A stretch of 64,000 bases of DNA from Cytophagales bacterium (lineage in GTDB: Bacteria; Bacteroidota; Bacteroidia; Cytophagales; Bernardetiaceae), in contig RDZD01000011.1 of NCBI GenBank assembly GCA_004293815.1, forward strand, positions 62,001 to 126,000. Direction: 5' to 3'. Positions 1 to 8,613 of the stretch are shown here, one piece after another. Positions within the stretch are counted from its first letter, which is position 1. Every line of letters starts with the position of its first letter. The position numbers and the translations under genes were made by a program. The notes under the pieces were generated by a model. The model made no database searches, was not told the origin of the DNA, and saw only the letters and a list, made by a program, of their open reading frames with translations.

Positions 1-140
1 GCAATTGTACAAGACTTTACTGGGCTTGTATCAAAATAAATCTTCCCTAAAGCAACGCACAGTAATTCGAAGACTCTCAATTAAGCCATTCTAAGTTATG
101 CAACAAGCAAAACATTCTTATAAGATTATTTTCTTCCCTA

Positions 141-959
141 TTACTTCTGTGCACAAAGAACAATATTCCAAGCCAGTCGGTTGATGAGAGGAAGCTTTAA
201 AAAGAATTTATCCAAACTCTGGAGTGGCTTGAACCACCATCCAATGGTTTTTGGGGTTTCCTTATAAATCTGCTTCCAATAGCGCACTTTGTTTGGATTG
301 TAACGCTTAATAAGATAGTAATATAAAAACAGCCAAAGTGTTGAAAACCAAAACTCTCTATGCTCAACCTTGGTAAACACTTTCCCATAAGTTCGTATCA
401 TATCAAAGCCAAGTGGCATCTCATCGTCGGTGCGTACTTCTGTGGCCATGCGACGATAAACATTGATAACTGGATTATATTTGAGAGGATCCCAAGTATA
501 AAGCCAACCACCTTTTTTAAGAAAATAGTGGATGTTACTAATCCATTTAAGATGTTCGTCTTTGGGTACGTGATGCATGAGGTTGGCACAATGTACAATA
601 TCAAAAAAACCTTCACCAAAAGCTATTTTTTCGGCAGGTGCAATCACAGTATGTATTTTTACGCCATAGCGCGCCGCTAAGGCATTGGCAAACTCTCCCA
701 TCTGAGGAGAGATATCATTGTAGTAAACCTCCGCACCTTGCAAAGCAAAATACACAGAACTTTCACCTAAACCCGCGCCCACATCTAATACCTTTTTGCC
801 TTTAAGGTTACCACAATGTTGGATAATAAAACGATTCTCCATAGCTGTGAGTCCCTCAAAAAGGCTCATAACATCTATATCTTCTATTTTCTCGGAGTTT
901 GCCCATTCGTCATGAAACTCTGCCTCACGTTGATGCAATTTTTCTATTTCCGTATTCAT
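141..959 (-). CDS. SAM-dependent class I methyltransferase
   Basis: A 272-residue protein with a class I methyltransferase fold (Methyltransf_11 type). The SAM-binding motif I reads VLDVGAGLGESS near residues 57-68, followed by the acidic end of beta strand 2 (VYYNDIS) and a motif IV-like stretch FDIVHCANLMHH. The C-terminal third is aromatic and hydrophobic (LWLFLYYYLIKRYN), which may contact membrane or a lipid substrate. The frame opens at a TTG (971), but the first ATG at 959 gives a normal N-terminus and is preferred. The substrate cannot be told from sequence. The gene stands alone, divergent from the Spo0M-like gene, so context does not help. Methyltransferase class is secure; the acceptor is unknown. 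Confidence 0.85.
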   Translation of the reverse strand: MNTEIEKLHQREAEFHDEWANSEKIEDIDVMSLFEGLTAMENRFIIQHCGNLKGKKVLDVGAGLGESSVYFALQGAEVYYNDISPQMGEFANALAARYGVKIHTVIAPAEKIAFGEGFFDIVHCANLMHHVPKDEHLKWISNIHYFLKKGGWLYTWDPLKYNPVINVYRRMATEVRTDDEMPLGFDMIRTYGKVFTKVEHREFWFSTLWLFLYYYLIKRYNPNKVRYWKQIYKETPKTIGWWFKPLQSLDKFFLKLPLINRLAWNIVLCAQK

Positions 960-1313
960 ATTGCTTGCCAAAAAGGTTTAACCTGTACCAGACCACAAAG
1001 GTCGCAACGAATTTATTCAAAAACAAATTTTGCTTGTATGGAAAGTTTTAAGTCCCTCATTATGTGTCCTATGGGGGTGTTAAGTGTATTTGCTAGAAAG
1101 ATGTATTAAATTTATAAAAAAAGACTTATTTTTATTTGAATCATACAAAAATAGTTCTATATTTGTTCTGTACTAAAAAAACGTCGTTTATCAAAAGCAC
1201 TTAGAATATTATTTTTAAGTAAATTTTTGATTGCGACTCGTGTTTTGGCACAATTTTTTGTAAATAAAGTTATAGTCTTATTCGCTTTAAACTCTCAAAA
1301 AACAAAAAAAACG
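960..1313. other. Intergenic, divergent promoter region
   Basis: About 350 bp between divergent genes. It is AT-rich and must hold the promoters of both the methyltransferase and the Spo0M-like gene. I found no full TTTG/TAnnTTTG promoter pair, no RNA gene and no convincing small ORF. Confidence 0.6.
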
Positions 1314-2072
1314 ATGTTTAAAAAACTTTTTGCCAGTATGGGCTTTGGGTCTGCCGAGGTTAATACACATTTGAACAATAATTCTTGCTATCCTGGCGGT
1401 ACTATTTCTGGTGTAACGCACGTCAAAGGCGGCTCTGTAGATTTGGATATAGATGATCTTTTTATCAATTTGGTGGCTAAAGTTAAACGCCCTAGCGGTG
1501 ATAGCTACTACTACGAAGACATCACCTTTGCGAAACTCAAGCTAACCGATAAATTCAAATTGCCAGCGGGTTCCACACGAGAACTACCTTTTACATTGAC
1601 TGTGCCTCATGAAGCTCCAATCACACGCTACCAAGGTTTTAGCTTTGGAAGTGGTGCGCCTGTGGGCATACGTACAGCTCTGGACATTGACGATGCGGTG
1701 GACAAGTATGACTTTGATCAAGTAAACATTGACCCTAATCCTGCTATGACTCGCTTCTTACAGGCAGTAGATCAACTCGGTTTCCGTCTGAAAAAAGTGG
1801 ATTTAGAGTATGGTGTAATAAGAGGTGGCACTTTGCCGTTTTATCAAGAGCTAGAGTACAGTGCCTATAATACACGCTATTCAGGCCGCGTGAATGAACT
1901 AGAGGTGACATTTATTGGCAAGCCCAATACTTGCGAAGTGGTTCTCGAGATTGACAAACGAACAGGTTTTGGTGGTAGCAGTCGCGACGTGTTCAGAAGA
2001 GTTTACATTGACTACAACAACTACCAGAACGTTGACTTCGTAGCAGAAATTGACAGAGCTATCAACTCATAA
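1314..2072 (+). CDS. Spo0M-like sporulation-control family protein
   Basis: A 252-residue soluble protein of the SpoOM (Spo0M) family, an arrestin-like beta-sandwich family. In Bacillus, Spo0M affects sporulation and cell division; in non-sporulating Bacteroidota the role is unknown. Family features visible here are the N-terminal MFKKLFASMGFGSAEV, followed by a strand pattern with PGGTISGVTHVKGG and a later LPFTLTVPHEAP segment. The frame runs upstream to a TTG at 1227, but that extension is low-complexity and atypical, so the ATG at 1314 is chosen. It is monocistronic with a strong terminator downstream. The family call is good; the cellular role is open. Confidence 0.85.
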   Translation: MFKKLFASMGFGSAEVNTHLNNNSCYPGGTISGVTHVKGGSVDLDIDDLFINLVAKVKRPSGDSYYYEDITFAKLKLTDKFKLPAGSTRELPFTLTVPHEAPITRYQGFSFGSGAPVGIRTALDIDDAVDKYDFDQVNIDPNPAMTRFLQAVDQLGFRLKKVDLEYGVIRGGTLPFYQELEYSAYNTRYSGRVNELEVTFIGKPNTCEVVLEIDKRTGFGGSSRDVFRRVYIDYNNYQNVDFVAEIDRAINS

Positions 2073-2113
2073 AGCTCTGTTTAATAACTAATTTTAATGC
2101 CCCGACTACTTTT

Positions 2114-2151
2114 GAGGCTGTCCAAAAATCCTTTGGGCAGCCTCTTTTTTT
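2114..2151 (+). terminator. Rho-independent terminator after the Spo0M-like gene
   Basis: GAGGCTGTCC pairs with GGGCAGCCTC (10 bp with one G-U pair) around an 11-nt loop, followed directly by seven T residues. It sits 41 bp after the stop codon. Confidence 0.9.
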
Positions 2152-2249
2152 GCTCACGCTTTTTTAAAAACAAAATGCCATATTCCTTACCAATCGCTCT
2201 TTAATATTTTTAGAGACAAGCGGCAATCAGCGACTAATTCGGGGAGTTT

Positions 2250-3632
2250 TTATCGCGTAGGTGCAGCTATGTTATGCTGAATAGCCCTGTAAATATTTGG
2301 CAGAACTACCGTAGCATGAAGTATTACCCATACCAATATCAAATTGACCCACATCGCATTAGAAGTGTAAAGCTGTAATTTTGATTCTAGACCGAGCATA
2401 CCTGTAACCCCCAAAACAAAAGACCAAAAGTTAACGCTGGTGAGAGCTGAAATTGAAAAAAACGTATAAATCCCTTTAAACTTAAATCCAAGAAAACCAG
2501 TTATGATCAAGACAGAAAGGATTGCGCCCGGAATAATAGCATCTGAGCCGTAACCAAACACCATACACATACACATGGCTAAAAGTGAAACCAAACAGGA
2601 TCCTAAGAATTGTCGCCAAGTTAAAAGTCTAAAAGTGAATATTAAAAGGCCAAATCCATAGAGAATAGCAAGAAACACACAAAGATAAGTCCACAATAAA
2701 GCTGCATTGGTCTTTTTAGTGTTCCAATTGTGTGCTTCTATCAAATGAATGAGATTTTGCTGGGCGTAGTTATCACGAGTCAACTCCTCCCAGTGCTGGG
2801 GTACTTCTATCTCGCCACGTGCAGCTTTGAGCACATCGTGAGCTTCTGGCCAAGTCGCAAAACTTGAACCATTGTATTTTATGAGGGTTTTGTAAAAAGC
2901 TTCTATGATTTGAATTTGCTCTTTTTCAGGTAGACGCAAGACATAGCGCATGTCTTTAACATAAATATGGGTAGAAGCCATTTGGGCTTTAGGATTGTTC
3001 CGATCAATATATTGCGCTTGGATAAGATGAGGCTTGTAGTAGTTAAAACTAAAATAGATATCTCCAATTGAGTAATTATTCTCATTCGTCCTCTCAAGCT
3101 TAGTTGCCAAAGAGTCTGCCGTTTGTTTGAGAGGCAGACCTATTGAATGGAGCTTTTGCAAGTTATCGCCAATAAATACATCTGCGTTGTTTAAGGCTGT
3201 TAAGTCTTTTGCAAGCTCTTCTTTAGAAATCAAGCTCCGCACACGCATTTCGTGCTGAATAATCACAGACATAGACGGCACAGCAAATAAAAATAACACA
3301 GAGGACAAGGCCATAACCTGTTGCCAAGATGCACCACGTCGCGACTGGATAAAGAAGTACTCGCTGATATGCTTTTGTTGAACGTAACACCAATACAAGA
3401 AGCCAATGAGAACAAAAAAACTAAACCCTATGACAGAATCAGTGGGGTCGTTTATTTCGGATATACTCAACGGCATAGAGCCAAGAGCACTGATTGCAAG
3501 AGCCGTCACAAGCAAGACATGATAGAGCACATAATGCAGTTTTACTGACCATAAAAAAGGCTTATGCAAAAGCAAATATCTATCAAGTTTTTGCAACCAG
3601 CTTGGAATTAAAATGGTTTTAAGTAGGCTCAT
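2250..3632 (-). CDS. Unknown multi-pass membrane protein
   Basis: A 460-residue integral membrane protein that I do not recognise. Hydrophobic segments lie near residues 33-55, 68-88 and 105-125. A hydrophilic stretch of about 180 residues follows (roughly 130-310), then four to five more segments from about 312 to the C-terminus. The soluble stretch probably lies on one side of the membrane between the two blocks, an organisation seen in ABC-2-like permease subunits and in several unrelated families. No ATPase lies next to it, so a transporter call is not supported. Start at the ATG ending at 3632. It is alone between two long intergenic regions. Confidence 0.75.
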   Translation of the reverse strand: MSLLKTILIPSWLQKLDRYLLLHKPFLWSVKLHYVLYHVLLVTALAISALGSMPLSISEINDPTDSVIGFSFFVLIGFLYWCYVQQKHISEYFFIQSRRGASWQQVMALSSVLFLFAVPSMSVIIQHEMRVRSLISKEELAKDLTALNNADVFIGDNLQKLHSIGLPLKQTADSLATKLERTNENNYSIGDIYFSFNYYKPHLIQAQYIDRNNPKAQMASTHIYVKDMRYVLRLPEKEQIQIIEAFYKTLIKYNGSSFATWPEAHDVLKAARGEIEVPQHWEELTRDNYAQQNLIHLIEAHNWNTKKTNAALLWTYLCVFLAILYGFGLLIFTFRLLTWRQFLGSCLVSLLAMCMCMVFGYGSDAIIPGAILSVLIITGFLGFKFKGIYTFFSISALTSVNFWSFVLGVTGMLGLESKLQLYTSNAMWVNLILVWVILHATVVLPNIYRAIQHNIAAPTR

Positions 3633-4061
3633 CGTTCTAAAAGAGTGTTTTGTCTTGGCTAAAGAAAATCATCACTTAGTTATACGAAATTTTTTTATAA
3701 AAAGAGGTCTTTTACTAAAAATATACTGGTGAAATAAACAAACACTTTAGCCTTGTATGCGCTGATTGACTCAATCACAAGCAATACTTTTTATTTTTTA
3801 ATAGAAAAAGCACTAAAAAAGTATTAGCAGGTAGTTTACAAATAGCTTTCTTCAAACACTCAGATTTTCAATGCCGATAAGAATAATTGATTTGAGAGCG
3901 GTCTAAAGATAAAAACTGCGCCTTTTGTCTTGAAATACAAAACAAAAAAAAATATTCAACGTTTGTTTTATAGCCAGTAAATGTATAAATTTGTTGTGAA
4001 GAATTTGTTTGTCATTTCTGTTATTTGTCAGACATTAAAGCACTTAAAAACTCTGCCGACT
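3633..4061. other. Intergenic region with a 15-nt palindrome
   Basis: About 430 bp of AT-rich DNA between divergent genes. The only structured element is the perfect odd palindrome at 3763-3777 (TGATTGA-C-TCAATCA). No RNA gene or small ORF is convincing. Confidence 0.55.
3763..3777. promoter_or_regulatory. Candidate operator palindrome
   Basis: TGATTGA and its reverse complement TCAATCA flank a single C. The symmetric 15-nt site lies between divergent genes and could bind a dimeric regulator. There is no second copy and no T tract, so it is not a terminator. The function is inferred only. Confidence 0.3.
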
Positions 4062-4964
4062 ATGATAAAAAGTGTAAAGCCTATTTTAATGAGTCTCTTC
4101 GCAGCCATTGCTTTGATGGCGTGTGAGAAAACCATGTATGAAGAGTCGGTGATTGATGGCAACACAGCCCCCCCTGACAAAACCATATCCAATGCGCTTA
4201 AAGAAACATATATCAATAAGCTTTATATTTCGCTTTTGGGGCGAAAACCAGAAAAAATAGAGTTTGATATAGCCTTTGCAGAACTTTCAAAAGACAACGC
4301 CTCTGTTAAACGTCGGGAAAACGTCATTGAAGGAGTTATGGGCGAAGATGAGTACAATGAGCGTATTTTTGAAATTGCCCGCCAAGAGCTACTCAACTCT
4401 GTGGATATGCGCGGTATCACAGAGCAGCGTGACCTTTACATATTTTTTAGAGATTTCGAAGTGGATCCACTCAACAAAAAGGCTATGCAACGCGAAGTAG
4501 ATAAGCTAAACCGTTTACTAGAAGTACCAAACGACCTAAACAAAGGCACACTAACCATACAAGGATTACATCGCCGCTGCGTGGATAACACCATTTATGA
4601 TGAAATCAATATGGGCACAGAAAATTTTGTAGTATCTATGTTTCAAAATTTTCTTTTGCGCTATCCAACCACAGATACCTCTGGCGTTTATAATGAACTT
4701 GAAATGGCTTCTAATATGGTAAACGGCAATTCTTCTGTTCTATTTTTAGAGGAAGGCAGTAGTAAATCAGATTTTATTGACTTGGTGTTGAACTCTACCG
4801 ACTATTTTGAGGGTCAGATACGCTTGCTCTATCGCGCCAATCTTTACCGAGATCCTCGCTCTGAAGAAATTGCGCGTTTGGTACGCCTCTATAAAACCAA
4901 TAAGGACTTTAAAGCATTGCAGAAAGCAGTCTTTAGTTCTGATGAATATTTTGGCCTTAAGTAA
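4062..4964 (+). CDS. Outer-surface lipoprotein with DUF4214-like helical repeats
   Basis: A 300-residue lipoprotein. A type II signal peptide ends in the lipobox LMAC (Cys about 22 from the chosen ATG). The frame runs 27 codons further upstream, but the ATG at 4062 places the signal peptide correctly. The mature part has repeated helical modules of the pattern LY...LGRKP...E followed by a short SxEYF-like end: NKLYISLLGRKPEKIEF, then FLLRYPTTD ending NSTDYF, then LLYRANLYRDPRSEEI ending SSDEYFG. This spacing resembles DUF4214 modules of surface proteins. The next gene encodes a shorter lipoprotein with the same kind of module, so the two probably act together. The exact function is unknown. 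Confidence 0.75.
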   Translation: MIKSVKPILMSLFAAIALMACEKTMYEESVIDGNTAPPDKTISNALKETYINKLYISLLGRKPEKIEFDIAFAELSKDNASVKRRENVIEGVMGEDEYNERIFEIARQELLNSVDMRGITEQRDLYIFFRDFEVDPLNKKAMQREVDKLNRLLEVPNDLNKGTLTIQGLHRRCVDNTIYDEINMGTENFVVSMFQNFLLRYPTTDTSGVYNELEMASNMVNGNSSVLFLEEGSSKSDFIDLVLNSTDYFEGQIRLLYRANLYRDPRSEEIARLVRLYKTNKDFKALQKAVFSSDEYFGLK

Positions 4965-4999
4965 AAATTTACAGTGGAAACCCTTTAACAGATAAAAGA

Positions 5000-5503
5000 A
5001 TGAAAAACATAACACAAAATGTATTCGTTTTAATGCTTTTGAGTAGCATATTGTTCTTTTCGGCTTGCTCAACGGTGGAAAAAAACTACGTGTTCGGCGT
5101 AGATGACGTGATCATCACACAAGAAGGACGTTTGAAAAACAACGTTAAAAGCAAAACCGAATTTGTATCTATAGCCTACAATGATATTTTTGGTAAGCCA
5201 CTTACAGGTAGCCAGTTAGAAATTCTCACATTAGCTTATGAATCTTATGGCGACAATAAGTTTACCGAAGATTTGATTGTAAGAAACTTTCTGAATTCCC
5301 CTGATGTGGAAATTACGCCCCTCGCAGAAATGCGTGCAGATGTCCCCAAGTTTGTAAAAGCCTGCTATAGAAAGTTTTTTAGCAGAGACCCCAACGAGTT
5401 TGAGCTTTGGTATATGGTCAGAGAAATAGAGTCAGATCCTGCCTATACGCCCGAGCTGGTATATTACGCCCTTATGACTTCCAATGAATACCGCTTTTAC
5501 TAG
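5000..5503 (+). CDS. Small lipoprotein with DUF4214-like module
   Basis: A 167-residue lipoprotein. The signal peptide has the lipobox FSAC (Cys 23). The mature region contains two helical modules, one with YNDIFGKPLTGSQLEI and one with ACYRKFFSRDPNEFEL, ending in TSNEYRFY. These match the pattern of the preceding lipoprotein. It starts 35 bp after that gene and is followed 50 bp later by the secreted asparagine-synthetase-B-like gene, so the three are probably one transcription unit. The pairing suggests a complex at the cell surface or periplasm; this is inference. Confidence 0.75.
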   Translation: MKNITQNVFVLMLLSSILFFSACSTVEKNYVFGVDDVIITQEGRLKNNVKSKTEFVSIAYNDIFGKPLTGSQLEILTLAYESYGDNKFTEDLIVRNFLNSPDVEITPLAEMRADVPKFVKACYRKFFSRDPNEFELWYMVREIESDPAYTPELVYYALMTSNEYRFY

Positions 5504-5553
5504 GCGCAAGTTCCTATTCAGAGAATTTATTTCCTTTCAAATTGCCAAAAACG

Positions 5554-6837
5554 ATGCTTAAATCACTAAATTTTCGTCGCTTTGCGATGAATACCCTTCT
5601 TGTGCTCTTGTTTCTGACATTCAGCACCGCAAAAGCCGCCCATATTTTAGTGCCCATGGACGACTCTCAAAAAGATCATCTCAAAGCTTATGGTATGGCG
5701 TATTGGGTACTTTCTAAAGGAGCCGAAGCCGAGTGGTTACTCAACTACCGTGGAGGTAGCTTCATGTTTAAACACTTACAAACCCTTGAAAACGAATTAG
5801 TTATTAGAGGTATTAGCTATGAGGTGCTTTCTGATGCACAGGCCTTACAAGTCAAATCCGAAATAGCGAGTCCTGCGCAAAACATGGACGTAGCTAAGCT
5901 TGAAGTAGCCCCCAAAATTGCAGTATATTCGCCCAAAACCAAACAACCTTGGGATGACGCAGTTACGCTCGTGCTCACTTATGCCGAAATTCCTTACGAT
6001 ATTGTGTACGATGAAGAAGTTTTGGACGGAAAACTGAGCCAATACGACTGGTTACACCTTCACCATGAGGATTTTACGGGTCAGTACGGCAAATTTTACC
6101 GCAGTTACGCTGGACATCAATGGTATCAAGAGCAACAGCAAGAAGCCGAAGCCATAGCTACTAAGTATGGTTTTTCAAAAGTTTCACAACTCAAGCTTGC
6201 TGTAGTGAAAACTATTAGAGAATTTTGCGTGAAAGGCGGATTCTTATTTGCTATGTGCTCTGCAACAGATACTTACGATTTAGCTTTAGCAGCAGATGGC
6301 CTTGACATTTGCGACCACGTCTACGATGGTGACCCTTATGACCATGCCGCAAACAGCAAGCTAGATTACAACAATACCATGGCTTTCAAAAACTTTAAAC
6401 TCAAGCTAAACCCCTATGAGTATGAGTTTTCGGATATAGACAACACCAACGAAAGAAATGTTCAAGAAAAAAATGACTATTTCTCTTTGTTTCAATTCTC
6501 TGCCAAATGGGATCCTATTCCGTGCATGCTCACACAATGCCACAAAGCTGCTATAAAAGGTTTTATGGGACAAACTACAGCCTTTAAAAAGAATATGGTC
6601 AAGTCTGAAATCATTGTTATGGGCGAGTCTAAGGAGCTGGGTGAGGTACGTTATATGCACAATACGTTTGGACAAGGATTTTGGACTTTTTACGGTGGTC
6701 ACGATCCTGAAGACTACCAACATTTGGTGGGAGAAGAGCCGACAGACCTCAAATTGCACCCCAATTCGGCTGGCTACAGGCTCATCTTGAATAATATTTT
6801 GTTTCCTGCTGCTAAAAAGAAGAAGCGCAAAACCTAA
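5554..6837 (+). CDS. Secreted protein of the family labelled 'asparagine synthetase B'
   Basis: A 427-residue exported protein. An N-terminal signal peptide ends near AKAA, and the mature protein starts HILVPMDDSQKDHLKAYG, typical of Bacteroidota proteins labelled 'asparagine synthetase B' in databases. It has no N-terminal catalytic Cys and no PP-loop ATP pyrophosphatase domain, so that enzyme name is not supported. The central part (IAVYSPK..., LHHEDFTG, GGFLFAMCSATDTYDLAL) resembles a class I glutamine-amidotransferase/ThuA-like fold. The tail is strongly basic (KKKKRKT). The ATG at 5554 is preferred over an upstream TTG. It follows two lipoprotein genes and precedes a TPR gene. The biochemical role is unknown. 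Confidence 0.75.
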   Translation: MLKSLNFRRFAMNTLLVLLFLTFSTAKAAHILVPMDDSQKDHLKAYGMAYWVLSKGAEAEWLLNYRGGSFMFKHLQTLENELVIRGISYEVLSDAQALQVKSEIASPAQNMDVAKLEVAPKIAVYSPKTKQPWDDAVTLVLTYAEIPYDIVYDEEVLDGKLSQYDWLHLHHEDFTGQYGKFYRSYAGHQWYQEQQQEAEAIATKYGFSKVSQLKLAVVKTIREFCVKGGFLFAMCSATDTYDLALAADGLDICDHVYDGDPYDHAANSKLDYNNTMAFKNFKLKLNPYEYEFSDIDNTNERNVQEKNDYFSLFQFSAKWDPIPCMLTQCHKAAIKGFMGQTTAFKKNMVKSEIIVMGESKELGEVRYMHNTFGQGFWTFYGGHDPEDYQHLVGEEPTDLKLHPNSAGYRLILNNILFPAAKKKKRKT

Positions 6838-7117
6838 AACTCTTAAAATATTTTTTTTGTTAAAAATTTCATAATTCGCTGAATTGTGTACATATTTTGC
6901 TTTACTTGAGTCGTTAGTTGTGAAGTCAAGTTTGTTCTTTGTAATAGACGGGCTAAATCAAAAAAGTCAAGTTATTTTTAATTTGCTTCTTCATCATGAT
7001 TAATTACAAAAACGTATTTAACCAAAAACACTTAGCATAACTGAGGCGCATTAAACTCTTGCTAATTCGCTCAAAAAAATACTATTTCTTTAAGCCCTTA
7101 TATTCATCCAGAAATCT

Positions 7118-8473
7118 ATGCTCGAATTCTTCTTTAAACACAAATTTTTGCCCATCTTGTTTGGGGTCGCGCTTTTCTCTACCGTAGAAACGTACGCACA
7201 AGAGGGGCTTGATGCCTTTGTAAAGGCCGAAAATTTTAGACAAAATCAAGACTTTACGAACGCACTCCTTGAGTACGACAAAGCTATTTTGAAAGAGCCT
7301 AAAAACTTAAAATACCTCTATAACAAATGTCTCTGTTTTCATGAAACCCAAAAGAAGCCCAAAGAGACCATAGAATGTTTTCAAAAGGTGGTAACTGCTC
7401 AAAGCGACTACAATTTGACTGCTTACGAATTGATAGCAGAAAATTACGTTAAGCTGGATAATGCAGACGAAGCCATCAAAAACTATGAAATAGCCTACAA
7501 AAAGCGCGAAGACGTATCATACAAGTACTATATCCTAGATTTACTCTTCAAAGAAGGGCGTGCCGTTGAGGCACTTCCTCACATTGAAGTGGCTAGAAAA
7601 CTTGCGCCTGAAGACTTCCAAATCATGTATTTTGAAGCCCGCTATCACAACATCATGGGTACACACGAAGAAGCTCTGGCTTCTATGAAAAAAGTCTTTG
7701 AAATTTTAGGATCGGAGGTCTCAGGTCCAGATTTTGCCAAGTATTTTTATGAGCTGGGCTATGCAGAACATGCCTTAGGAAACTACTCTGCTGCTAATCA
7801 AGCTTTTGCAGGGGCTCGCGAAAACAACTATTTCAATTTGAAGGTTAAAGAACTCAGCTGGGAGAACTACTTGGCTGTGGCCAAGTCTTATCTTGATATT
7901 TTTGAAAACGAAGTGGCTCGTGATCTCCTCAATAAAGTTTTGATGATGCAGCCCGACCAACCCGAAGCCAAAGAGTTGGTTAAAAAAATGGAGGCTAATC
8001 AAGCTGATGCAACAACATCTATCGCAAGCTTGGTCTCACGAGTCAATGACATGAAAAAGAAAGGCGCTTCACCTATGCAACTGGCACCTCTCCAAAACGA
8101 GTTGGCTATTCGCTACTTCCAAACAGGCAACTACGACGATGCGCTCAAATGTGCCAACGAATATCTTTCTGTAAACGCCAACGATGTACGTGTACAGTTT
8201 CTCAGGGGTGCATGCGAGTACCGTTTGGGTAACTCTGATGAAGCTGAATATGTCTTTGAGAGCATTGGCAAAAGTGCTAAAGTAGAAGGCGAGGCTCGTG
8301 TGAAATGTTATTTTGCTATGGGTGTGGTTCAAAGAAAAACCAAGCAGTACGATTTAGCACGCAAAACATTCAAAAAAGCACTGGGCGGCACATTTGTGGC
8401 AGCTGCAAAGTATGAAACCGAACTCATCAAAAGAACTGTACAGCAAGAAAAGGGCGGTAAGCTTAAAAAATAG
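7118..8473 (+). CDS. Exported tetratricopeptide-repeat protein
   Basis: A 451-residue protein with a signal peptide ending near TYAQ (residues 1-27). It then consists of TPR helices through almost its whole length, for example ALLEYDKAILKEPKNLKYLY, AIKNYEIAYKKREDV and ALKCANEYLSVNANDVRVQF. It is probably a periplasmic or surface scaffold for protein-protein contacts. It lies 280 bp after the asparagine-synthetase-B-like gene in the same direction and may belong to the same functional group. A clear terminator follows. The TPR assignment is secure; the partner is unknown. Confidence 0.85.
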   Translation: MLEFFFKHKFLPILFGVALFSTVETYAQEGLDAFVKAENFRQNQDFTNALLEYDKAILKEPKNLKYLYNKCLCFHETQKKPKETIECFQKVVTAQSDYNLTAYELIAENYVKLDNADEAIKNYEIAYKKREDVSYKYYILDLLFKEGRAVEALPHIEVARKLAPEDFQIMYFEARYHNIMGTHEEALASMKKVFEILGSEVSGPDFAKYFYELGYAEHALGNYSAANQAFAGARENNYFNLKVKELSWENYLAVAKSYLDIFENEVARDLLNKVLMMQPDQPEAKELVKKMEANQADATTSIASLVSRVNDMKKKGASPMQLAPLQNELAIRYFQTGNYDDALKCANEYLSVNANDVRVQFLRGACEYRLGNSDEAEYVFESIGKSAKVEGEARVKCYFAMGVVQRKTKQYDLARKTFKKALGGTFVAAAKYETELIKRTVQQEKGGKLKK

Positions 8474-8494
8474 CGTTTTTTGTTTCCTAAAGAG

Positions 8495-8532
8495 TAAGAG
8501 CCAAGAACCAAATTCTGTGGCTCTTATTTTTT
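8495..8532 (+). terminator. Terminator after the TPR gene
   Basis: TAAGAGCCA pairs with TGGCTCTTA, with an inner AGAA/TTCT pairing, followed by a T-rich run. It is 21 bp after the TPR stop codon and lies before the convergent bioA end. Confidence 0.85.
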
Positions 8533-8613
8533 GGGCGGTATTTCTAATGCTGGCGAAAGCAATTTAATGGCCGTGCCTCTTAACAAAAACACAGCTTGCT
8601 TAAAATAAGTCAA

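Noticed and set aside
360-680. 106-codon plus-strand frame
   Set aside because: It lies wholly inside the methyltransferase gene on the other strand and has no protein-like features.
816-1109. 97-codon plus-strand frame
   Set aside because: The first half overlaps the methyltransferase gene and the second half lies in AT-rich intergenic DNA; no signal peptide or family pattern.
5554-6837. Asparagine synthetase B as a functional call
   Set aside because: The protein is exported and lacks the N-terminal Cys and the PP-loop synthetase domain.
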